This document shows positions 10,940 to 18,482 of a stretch of DNA of 24,292 nt, piece after piece (the stretch's first letter is position 1; each line of letters begins with the position of its first letter). Position numbers and translations under genes: made by a program. This DNA comes from Heterobasidion occidentale (lineage: Eukaryota; Basidiomycota; Agaricomycetes; Russulales; Bondarzewiaceae), in the NCBI GenBank assembly GCA_039111635.1, contig JBCAQO010000142.1, positions 1-24,292 on the forward strand, written 5' to 3'. The notes beneath the pieces were generated by a model. It worked only from the letters and a program-made list of their open reading frames with translations. It was not told where the DNA came from and did no database searches.

Positions 10940-11329
10940 GTAGAATTCTTGATCCTGTCAGGCTGGCGACGTCATTTTGAGATCGTGCTGCCGAGGATTC
11001 CGAGCATGTTTCTTTTCTTGTTGAACCTTGAACTGGACTACATATCCAAACTTCTCCTTGTTATCGATGTATTCTCGATTGCTGGCTCTTTCTCACAAAT
11101 GATTTTGTCTCATCGCCAAAGGGCCTTGTCATTATATACACGTCGTAATCATGTCTGCTTTCAGGAGTCTCAGTGAAATTACGAAGCTACAAAGAGCGAT
11201 TCACAGCTCTCCGGGCACCCCTTGGGACCTGTCGGTGGGGAACGGGGGGAAGTGTGACACGGGAACGACCGAAATGTGAAAAGCGCTCCTGCCCGCGATA
11301 TTGATCACCCCTCACCAGCGCATCTCGAC

Positions 11330-11843
11330 ATGTTTCTCCACCCACCTTCCTGGAACAGTAGGCCTTCCTCCTATCTAGATGTCGAAGAGCCTGCCGTTTG
11401 CAAGGTATGTGGACCCACCTCAAGGAATTGGCACCCTTCAGACTTTTTTTTCGCAGCGTCCTGATCAACTGGTCGTCTCTTTCTTATTATCCTTCGACGT
11501 TCGAAAGCCTTATCCAGACTATGAAAAATCTGCGCGGCTGGACTGCATGTCAACTATGACCGAGCTGTACACAGATGTGTACTATAGGCATCTTTTCAAC
11601 GACATGTCTCGAGCTTTCACTATGGTCAGTCAGGGTTGGATTGGCGAGGCTTGGAGGGCTTGGCACCCAGAGTTTTCCTTCGGGAGTTATTATGCTCCCA
11701 GGGATAGGAGTGGAGATTTATCACCCACTAGCAATTATTCGGAGGAATCGGAGGTAGGTGATGGCCTTTTGCTCGAAGGCTCTGAGTTTACATTGTTCCC
11801 CAACTCCGTAGAACTTGTCTCGACATCATTCGCGCTCGAGTAG
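11330..11843 (+). CDS. small uncharacterised protein, 2 exons, about 153 aa
   Basis: Exon 11330-11404 encodes MFLHPPSWNSRPSSYLDVEE and ends at a strong GTATGT donor. A 52-nt intron with a T-rich acceptor (TTTTTTTTCGCAG) leads to exon 11457-11843, which opens RPDQLVVSFLLSFDV. The join is phase 0. The rest is aromatic (YYRHLFNDMSRAF, WIGEAWRAWHPEFSFG), with no recognised domain. A second possible start with a short open frame lies at 11151, just after a TATATA box, and could be an upstream exon. A GTAGGT donor at 11755 could splice past the stop at 11843 into the 36-codon repeat region downstream. Same-strand neighbour of the 7682 gene. Confidence 0.55.
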
Positions 11844-11881
11844 CCTGGGTCCGTTCTGCATCTGCCGATCCCCCAGGTTCT

Positions 11882-12184
11882 AGCGACACCAGCTGTAATC
11901 ACAGACAGGGCTTCTTCACCCTTCTTGGCAAGAGCGTAGTGGACTCCAATGTTGTCAGCTATAGTGCTGAGCCGTCTGGTGCGCCGACAACTAATGGGAG
12001 TGTCTTCTCAGCGTCATCATCGCCGGCACTCAATGGCAAAAGCGTAGTGGACTTGAATGTTGTCAGCTATAGTGTTGAGGCGTCTGGTTCGCTGACGACT
12101 GATGGGAGTCTTATCTCAGTGTCATCATCACCGGCACTCAGCACAGTTTCAGCTACTCACCCATTGCTGCTGAGCACTCTTTGA
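11882..12184 (+). CDS. coding-like exon with two 36-codon tandem repeats
   Basis: One frame stays open to a TGA at 12182-12184 and contains two direct copies of a 108-bp unit, starting near 11933 and 12041. The encoded units both follow the pattern SVVD.NVVSYS.E.SG followed by a SASSSPAL-type Ser-rich end. The copies differ at many bases but not by indels, and 108 is a multiple of three, which supports selection as protein. No ATG start is visible, so this is probably the 3' exon of the gene starting at 11330. One possible acceptor is CACAGACAG ending at 11908, in the right phase for a donor at 11755. Confidence 0.45.
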   Translation, partial: SDTSCNHRQGFFTLLGKSVVDSNVVSYSAEPSGAPTTNGSVFSASSSPALNGKSVVDLNVVSYSVEASGSLTTDGSLISVSSSPALSTVSATHPLLLSTL

Positions 12185-12600
12185 TGGTCTCGCCCTTGCT
12201 TTCCCTGGCAGGTGCTAGTGCTATCCGTTCTCCATTGCCATCGCACAAAGCGCTGGGTCTTGATTCCTTACGGTAGCTAACTTTTTTTGATTTGTCGTAG
12301 CCTGGGGAGCTTGCCTCATTCTCTCTTAGCCTCGGTCTTTTACATTTACAGCTGGGTTTTGGATGATATTGGGTGTTTGATGATGATGGATGGGGACACT
12401 TCTGATGTTTAGAAATCTCTTACGCGCATGCTGGCTCGTTCAGCGTTATTATAGTTTACTTTGAATGAATTCAGATACTCAAAAGGATATCAGATTGCTT
12501 GATCGAAATCAACACCCGATTGGGCCGACGCTGATCGGAGTTTGTCGGAATCCGAATCACGAGCGTCGATGTTGAACATTGACAATGTGACCATCCTCAA
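12185..12600. other. intergenic stretch, no gene seen
   Basis: Between the TGA at 12184 and the first right-array repeat near 12605 I find no supported exon, RNA or site. It is AT-richer than its neighbours and likely carries the 3' end of the upstream transcript. Confidence 0.4.
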
Positions 12601-12604
12601 TCAA

Positions 12605-13662
12605 TGTGATGCAGCTTCTGAGAGCGACTTTCCTCCAGAATTGCGCTGTTCCAGGCCACCCCATCAATGTGATGCAGCTTTCTGAGAGCGACTTCCTCCA
12701 GAATTGCGCTGTTTCCAGGCCACCTCCATCTATTGTCCTGTCGAGCTTTTGAGAGTTCTCCCAGAATTCGGTTCCAGGCCACTCCATCTATTGTCTCGAG
12801 CTTCTGAGAGCGACTTCTCAGAATTGCGCTGTTTCCAGGCCACCTCCATCTATTGTCCTGTCGAGCTTTCTGAAGAGCGACTTTCCTCCAGAATTGCGCT
12901 GTTTCCAGGCCACCCTCTATTGTCCTGTCGAGCTTTCTGAGAGCGACTTTCCTCCAGAATTGCGCTTTCCAGGCCACCTCCTCTATTGTCCTGTCGAGCT
13001 TTCTGAGAGCGACCTTTCCTCCAGAATTGCGCTGTTTCAGGCCACCTCCATCTATTTCTGTCGAGCTTTCTGAGAGCGACGTTTCCAGAATTGCGCGAGC
13101 TTTCCAGGCCACCTCCATCTATTGTCCTGTCGAGCTTTCTGAGAGCGACTTTCCTCCAGAATTGCGCTGTTTCCAGGCCACCTCCATCTATTGTCCTGTC
13201 GAGCTTTCTGAGAGCGACTTTCCTCCAGAAATGTGTTGCTTGTAGTCCCTCATTCTTTGCGTGCCACCCTACCATCAAGCGGCTGTAGTCAGATGGCGTC
13301 GCGTGGCTGTTGGGACACATCTGAGAGCGATCATCCTCTTAGAAAGGCATTGTCCTCATCTACCCTCCCGACGAGCAGCCTTCCGAGAGCGACTTTCCTC
13401 CAGAAATGCCGTGCCTGTAGGCCGTCGTTCTTTGCGCTCACCCATTTCCATATATCTCTTGTCGAGCACCTTCCTCCAGAAATGCGTTACTCAAAATGCT
13501 GTCATTCTTTCTGATTCACCCACCGGCCGGAGTCAGACGGCGGCGCGCGTTTCGCGGATGTTGAGACACATATCTGAGAGCGACCTTCCTCCAGAAATGT
13601 GTTGTCCTGTCTATCATCCCGACGAGCAGCTTTTTGAGAGTGCCTTCCTCCAGAACTGCATT
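12605..13662 (-). repeat. right array of the core repeat (about 15 copies, opposite orientation)
   Basis: The same core appears reversed (TTTCTGAGAGCGACTTTCC...TCCAGAA). From 12605 to 13235 it forms a nearly regular tandem array with a period of about 67 bp. Spacers read GCGCTGTTTCCAGGCCACC then TCTATTGTCCTGTCGAGC, and there are many 1-4 nt deletions between units. From 13236 to 13662 the copies become irregular, with longer spacers like those of the left array. Homogeneous tandem expansion on one side and divergent copies on the other suggest recent unequal exchange. No gene is supported inside. Confidence 0.9.
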
Positions 13663-13664
13663 GT

Positions 13665-14340
13665 TCTTTAGCCGTGATTTTTTGTGACTCCACTGGGCAG
13701 CGCGTTGCTTCTACGCGTTCCATATTATGACGGAAGTTTTCCACGACGAGAACTGGACCTACGAAACGCGATGTTGTTGAGACCATCCCTTGCGTGAAGA
13801 GGAAGGCGGACTGGGCACTGCGCTGGGTCTCCGATCGTCGCTCCACATTTACCGAGCGATGAGTCTTCTTTGCCACAGCAGAGGATATCTTCTCCTCCGG
13901 TTCTTTCACCTCAATTTTCTGGTCGAAGAAGCCTGGCCTTGTGCTTATACCTGGACTCTCCTTCTCCTACGAACTCACCAGTCGCCACGAGGGATTCCAC
14001 ACTGACTCCGCATGCTTGTTGTTCAGCCATCTCAAGAGGCATCCACATCCTAACAGTCGTCCACATCGTCGTCGAATGCGTTGTTATCGAGGAGGAGCTC
14101 TTGACAGGTGAGTACATGTTGATCACTACTGTAGCATTTGATGCTAATTGGATGTGGTAGATGCCCTTCCTACGGGGCTGATCGGTATGAATGCCGAGCT
14201 GACGTGACAGTACATCGAGTTTGTTGCGGACCGCCTCGCTCATTGCCCTCGGTGGCGAAAAGCATTACAATGCGACAAATCCCATCGACTTTCATGATCG
14301 CTTTGCAGAGCCATCTGTTTGAGAAGCCGGCGTCGCTGTG
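13665..14340 (+). pseudogene. RNR2 (ribonucleotide reductase small subunit) pseudogene, right copy, longer
   Basis: Plus-strand sequence keeps R2 motifs in order: [74 protein letters not shown], then after a 53-nt intron (14108-14160) a LPTGLIGMNAEL segment and QYIEFVADRL, ending near NPIDF. Defects are a TGA at 13860-13862 after TER, loss of the segment before TIPCVKRKA, frameshifts after HPHPN and in the QYIEFVADRL region, and further stops. The intron retained at 14108-14160 shows that this copy arose from DNA, not from spliced mRNA. The TGA, the deletion and the GL(M/V)LIPGL insertion are shared with the left copy. Not functional. Confidence 0.9.
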
Positions 14341-14589
14341 ACCTCCGCTTCTGCGTCGTCAAAGAAGGTTTGCATTGCGAGTGGGTTTGAACAACTCATA
14401 AATTTGCGATGTCACTTACACGTCTTTCTAGCATTAATGGCAATGTTGTTCTCCGCATCGGACTGTCACATTTGGTCCACTGCTCGTCACCTCATGGTCG
14501 CCTGGGGCTAGACCGTGACATTGTTTCTTCTGGATCTTTTACCTGGATACATACATATGGATATCGTCGCGCGTTTTGCGACTGCCGAG

Positions 14590-14880
14590 ACGTCTCTGAG
14601 AGTGGCCTCCTTCCTCCAGAAATACGGTGTCCCTATCTATCTCGTGCACCTCTCTGAGAGCGACTTTTTTCCAGAAATGCGTTGTCCCCAGGCCGTCGTG
14701 CTTTGCGTCTCATCTTTCCACCGAGCAGCCGTGATCAGACGTTGTCGCGCGTTTCGCGGCTGTCGCGCCACATTCAAACCATTTTCCACAACGTTGCTCT
14801 TCTCACATAACCATCCATCCTCCCGCCGAACAGCTTTCTGAGAGTGATCTTCCTCTAGAAATGCTGTGTCTTCAGGCTAA
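14590..14880 (-). repeat. third cluster of core repeats beyond the RNR2 pseudogene
   Basis: Three copies of the core lie near 14592, 14653 and 14835, in the same orientation as the right array. The spacer at 14690-14780 matches the long spacer class of the left array in reverse complement (GCGTTTCGCGGCTGTCGCG-type). The right-hand RNR2 pseudogene is therefore bracketed by core repeats on both sides. Confidence 0.8.
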
Positions 14881-15378
14881 ACGCGCACCCCATGTACAGC
14901 CGGCGGTTGCAGCCACCGACCCACACACATCGTGCGCGCGGCCTCGAGAATTTGCTGATATACTTCCACGCAGGCGCCGAGGACCGACCCGCCTGTCAAA
15001 ATCCACGGGACGCCCTCACGCTGCGACGCCTGGCCCAGGATCGGAGGAAAGAGAGACGCTGCAATGATGCCTTCGCGGAACCGCCTGACTTCTTCCTGGC
15101 CCAGCGATCAATGACCCAGATGAGGCCAGCACGGACGATGGACGGTGAACCGATACACACCACAGTAAGCCCACCTGGCCGTCCTCGTCACCCGCCTTCT
15201 CGATAGTCGCGCGCGACCACTTCCCCCCTTCGCTTTCGGGCTGTCCGATTGGGAGGGGTTTCGTGCCCTTGTACATGGCCTTCTGCTGAGCGGAGGTGCT
15301 CGCGTTGGAGTGGAGGTCAGTGACATGGAGGGGACGGGGAGGAGGGATGGCAACGACGGGGCGGACGTTTCGACCCAT
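14877..15378 (-). CDS. uncharacterised gene truncated at its 3' end by the repeat, 2 exons, about 140 aa
   Basis: ATG at 15378 opens MGRNVRPVVAIPPPRPLHVT. Exon 15378-15175 (68 codons) joins in phase 0, over a 79-nt intron, to exon 15095-14877. The second exon reads EEVRRFREGIIAASLFPPIL, then a short hydrophobic LTGGSVLGACVEVY stretch and QQILEAARTM, all protein-like. After this the sequence becomes atypical and reaches TAG (14879-14877) as the core repeat begins, so the natural C-terminus is probably lost. A CCCCCAG acceptor just upstream of the ATG suggests a 5'-UTR intron. The hydrophobic stretch might be a single membrane segment. Family not recognised. Confidence 0.55.
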
Positions 15379-15503
15379 GGGAACGATCTGGGGGAATGAG
15401 ATGAGTCTGACCAAAGACGACGGCGAGCCAGAGGAGTCAGCTGAGACTCGCCACTATCTAGATTGAAACGTTGAGGGTGGATCGTCGAGTGATGAGTGTG
15501 GGT

Positions 15504-15967
15504 CTACACAGGCGAGTGGTTATGCGATGGATGGCTGTGGTTTGGGGACTTGCGCTGCAGCCTTGCGAGTTGGCGAGGTGTAACCAAATGCAGATTCGTC
15601 GCTGGAGTGGAGGGAGTATGAGGAGGAGCAGTTGCAGTGGCCCTGAGGATGCCTTGCAGGCGCGCCTCGAGCGGGACGGACGTGATGAGCTTCGGGCTGA
15701 GCGTGGTCACCGACGTGTCGACGCGCGCTTAGATGGAAGCCCCCCATCTTGAGGAGTGTGTGCCCGACCAGACTGACACAAGCGCATGCATTCTGCTCGA
15801 CGCCGCTTGTTCAGAGCTGAGAGGCCGTGAGCACCACTGACAGTAGAGATTGGTAGATCCCGAGAAGGTGCGACATAAGCGAGACCCAAACGCTGAACGA
15901 GCGCCCAATCCTCAACTTGCGTGAAGACCAACCCCTCGTCTGTGTAACCTGGATCCCATGACGACAA
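15504..15967 (-). other. coding-like minus-strand segments, unassigned
   Basis: Two minus-strand stretches have protein-like composition: 15967-15707 (a GYTDEGLVFTQVEDWALVQR segment near its start) and 15740-15504 (LSPKLITSVPLEARLQGIL, then a Pro/Thr-rich HTPSTPATN tail). They could be exons of one gene upstream of the 15378 start, or captured fragments like the RNR2 pieces. No splice pair joins them convincingly. The first overlaps the start of the opposite-strand gene at 15958. Confidence 0.25.
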
Positions 15968-16490
15968 TCTCAGTGAATCGACGATCGCTCGTGGTGAGAG
16001 GATTCCTCTTCACTGCTGTGGTAGTTGACTGACGCAAATGGGAGGTTTTGGAGAAGCTTCTGGATAGGCACACGAGCGGTTTTGTCAGATGGCACGACTT
16101 CGTCAACGTGAGTGCCGTTTGCCCGGGTGCGCGCGTCATGGCCTAACGAGAGCGTAGGCAATGACGCGTCTCGGTATCGTGATTGATGAACGGGAGGGCT
16201 TGCGAGTCGTCTTGGCGTCCCAGAGATGGGGAAACGTCACTCTCCACCGCGTGAGTACGGCCTTGAGAGAGAGTGATCTCACTCTGATCGTGGATGGCGG
16301 GACGTCAAAGCCGCATGGGCCGAAACTGGAACATCACGACCTGAAGCAGTGAGTATTCGCCACCATTTTTCACCTTGATATCACGCTGAAAATATTGCAT
16401 AGCATTGGGAGTACGCTACGTGAAGTCTACGCCTGGGACTTGTCCATGTTCGCGAGCGAGCGACCACAGATACATGGCAACCTGGTGTGA
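15958..16490 (+). CDS. small five-exon protein with a conserved HRPH motif, about 105 aa
   Basis: Exons 15958-15993, 16045-16107, 16158-16250, 16311-16348 and 16403-16490 are joined by introns of 51, 50, 60, 54 nt with GTGAGN donors and matching phases. The product contains LDRHTSGFVRWHDFVNAMTR, then WGNVTLHRPHGPKLEHHDL, then IGSTLREVYAWDL and a short tail. This order (W.DF..AM, ITFHRPHP, LR..YGW) matches an uncharacterised domain I know from many mushroom proteins. Those proteins are usually longer, so upstream exons may be missing or this is a reduced copy. The layout loosely recalls the HicA/YcfA dsRNA-binding-type fold (a GS-x-F strand followed by a conserved His), but the GS-x-F part is not conserved here. 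The exact start is uncertain; the last three exons are firm. Confidence 0.68.
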
Positions 16491-16765
16491 ATGACGGGCT
16501 CTTTGTTACCTCGATCGATGTTAAGTTGCACGATGATTTCTTGTTCTCGCTTGGCCCCTGCGCGGCTGCCATATCATTACTGGGATGCCGTTCACACATG
16601 CCAGTCACTGGGGAAACTAACAATTCATTGCGTGCAAGTGGTCCACTGCTAAGTATGTATGTACAGGAGGCTATCGATCAGCGACAACGAGGAGGCGTAC
16701 ACGGTGGCGGCGCGAAAACGGCGGCAGTGTCGACGGATACGAGAGCGGCGGGAGAGGGCCGATGA
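16491..16765. other. spacer between the HRPH gene and the GC-rich minisatellite
   Basis: No supported exon was found. The stretch probably includes the 3' untranslated region of the upstream gene. Composition changes abruptly to very GC-rich sequence near 16680. Confidence 0.35.
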
Positions 16766-17700
16766 CGAGAGAAGTGGGCGGCAGCGCCGAGGGAGTCGAC
16801 AGCGAGACCCGCCAGCGTCGAGGGAGCCGCCAACGAGGAGGCAGGAGTTGCTGTGGAGGGAGCGGCGCCGTCGACGGGAGAGTCGTGCACGTCGAGGGAG
16901 GCGGACGTCATCGTCGAGGGAGGCGGGCGTTGTCGTGGAGGAGGAGAGATGAGTCGCCGTCGATGGAGCGGCGTCGTCCAGGCGGCGTAGTCCAGACGGC
17001 ATCGTCCAGGCGCCGTGGTCCAGGCCGTGGTCCAGGCGGGGACATGGTCGGAGCGTGCAGGCGGCGGGGTCGAGGGAGCGGGCAGGGTCCAGTGAGGCGG
17101 CCGCGTCGTAGAGGGTGCCGGGCGTCCAGGCGGCGTCGTCGACGAGGAGCCGACAGGGTCTAGTGAGGCGGCCGCGTCGTCGAGGGCGGACGACGAGGCG
17201 TCGAGGGAGCCGTCGGTGAGGCGCGGCCGAGTCGGCGTCGTCCAGGCGGGGGCGTGCAGGCGGCGGGTGGAGGGAGCGGGCAGCGTTCAGCGAGGCGGCC
17301 GCATCGTCGAGAGCCGGATGACGAGGCGTCGAGGAGCCGTCGGTGAGGCGCGGCGAGTCGGCGTCGTCCAGGCGGGGGCGTGCAGGCGGCGGGGTGGAGG
17401 GAGCGGGCAGCGTTCAGCGAGGCGGCCGCGTCTTCGAGGGAGCCGCCAGGCGGCGGCGTCCAGGCGGCGTCGTCCAGGCCGTCGTCCAGGTGGGGGCGTG
17501 GTCGGGGCGTGCAGGCGGCGGGTCGAGGGAGCGGGCAGGGTCCAGCGAGGCGGCCGCATCGTCGAGAGCCGGATGACGAGGCGTCGAGGGAGCCGTCGGT
17601 GAGGCGCGGCCGAGTCGGTGTCGTCCAGGCCGTCGTCCAGGCGGGGGCATGCAGGCGGCGGGGTCGAGGGAGCCAGGTGCGTGGTCGAGGAGATGAAGGC
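16766..17700. repeat. GC-rich minisatellite with a repeated unit of about 127 bp and five NotI sites
   Basis: Long units beginning GAGGCGCGGC(C)GAGTCGG occur at about 17217, 17344 and 17599, spaced 127 and 255 (two units). They are built from shorter motifs such as GGCGTCGTCCAGGC, GGTCGAGGGAGCGGGCAG and CGTCGTCGAGG. GCGGCCGC occurs at 17097, 17168, 17295, 17422 and 17550. Both strands are open in several frames, giving Arg-rich or Ala/Pro-rich low-complexity translations. This is expected from GC-rich repeats and is not evidence for a gene. Confidence 0.85.
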
Positions 17701-17939
17701 GAAACGTGAGGGACGAGGGGGCATCGTAGCCGTCATCCTCGTTTGGGACGGGGTGGAAGAGGAGGCCGCGGTGGGGGAGGCGTCCAGGAGGTGCCGTCGT
17801 CGTCAAGGGAGAGGTGACGTCGAGGACGAGGCGAGGGCGCTTGCGAGGCCGGGCCGACGTTAAGAAGAAGGCGTCGGGGAGGGCTGTGACGCGTCAGCGT
17901 AGCGTACTTGTTATGAGCAGTTATAATAATTAGCGGCTG

Positions 17940-18030
17940 TTATTGCATAGATCGTATGGGCGAACGGTCTAGTCAAGGTGATGTCGAGGTGTCCACGGGT
18001 TTGATGTTCGATTCCCGGTCTTTGCTGTAT
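17940..18030 (+). ncRNA. possible tRNA-derived (SINE-like) RNA polymerase III promoter
   Basis: TAGTCAAGGTGA (17970-17981) fits the A-box consensus TRGYNNARNNGG at 11 of 12 positions. TGTTCGATTCC (18005-18015) fits the B box GGTTCGANTCC at 10 of 11 positions. They are 23 nt apart edge to edge, a spacing found in tRNA genes. The sequence does not fold as a functional tRNA: the T-stem and acceptor stem do not pair. A decayed tRNA or the head of a short interspersed element is the likeliest reading; chance is possible. Confidence 0.3.
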
Positions 18031-18070
18031 TTTGTAGCAGCTAGCAATCATTACTAATCACTCAGACACA

Positions 18071-18482
18071 TCCGAGCTCGGATATATCCGAGGTGGCTGC
18101 CTCTGTTGGGATTCCAAATTGTCGGAGATTTCCGATTACACACCTGGGACACTTTGACCGCCATAGCCACTGCAGTGACTAGTGACTCGGCGAGCCTCAG
18201 GCTACCAGCATCCTCATCATCCCCGTATCTCCATCTGCCGAATTCCCAAACTCCTTTCAAGATTGCACTAGATTTGCTAGTAGTATAACCACTCTCCGTC
18301 CGCTTGCTCATTGCAGGTGACTGGATTTTGAGTGCACCGTCATCCTTCCTTGCTCATTGCAGGGTCGTTGGACATCAAGTCGAGTCCTACGTTATTATTG
18401 CTCATACTACTAGGTCAGTTCGCATCGCCGTGTTTTTCTTGTTCCTCCATTGGTTTACTGTCTCATTGGGCACGTTGCAGCC
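18071..18482 (+). promoter_or_regulatory. upstream region of the 18483 gene with CGG-N6-CCG sites and paired 13-nt motif
   Basis: Overlapping palindromes TCCGAGCTCGGA (18071-18082) and CTCGGATATATCCGAG (18077-18092) and a further CGGAGATTTCCG (18123-18134) give two CGG-N6-CCG sites. TTGCTCATTGCAG occurs at 18304-18316 and again at 18350-18362, each copy followed by G. The same combination lies upstream of the protease gene starting at 1591 (-). The 13-nt motif ends like a 3' splice site (TTGCAG), so it may mark a 5'-UTR intron; GTGACT at 18317 to CAG at 18362 would be a 46-nt intron. Confidence 0.5.

Noticed and set aside
12597..13320. Minus-strand frames of 149-173 residues in the right array
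   Set aside because: The same repeat-driven artefact; unit indels break every candidate protein and no start or stop context is convincing.
16649..17863. Overlapping Arg-rich and Ala/Pro-rich open frames of 77-149 residues on both strands
   Set aside because: GC-rich sequence lacks stop codons by composition; translations are low complexity and mirror the minisatellite on both strands.
17940..18030. Functional tRNA gene
   Set aside because: The B-box is present but the T-stem and acceptor stem do not pair, and no anticodon stem can be placed.
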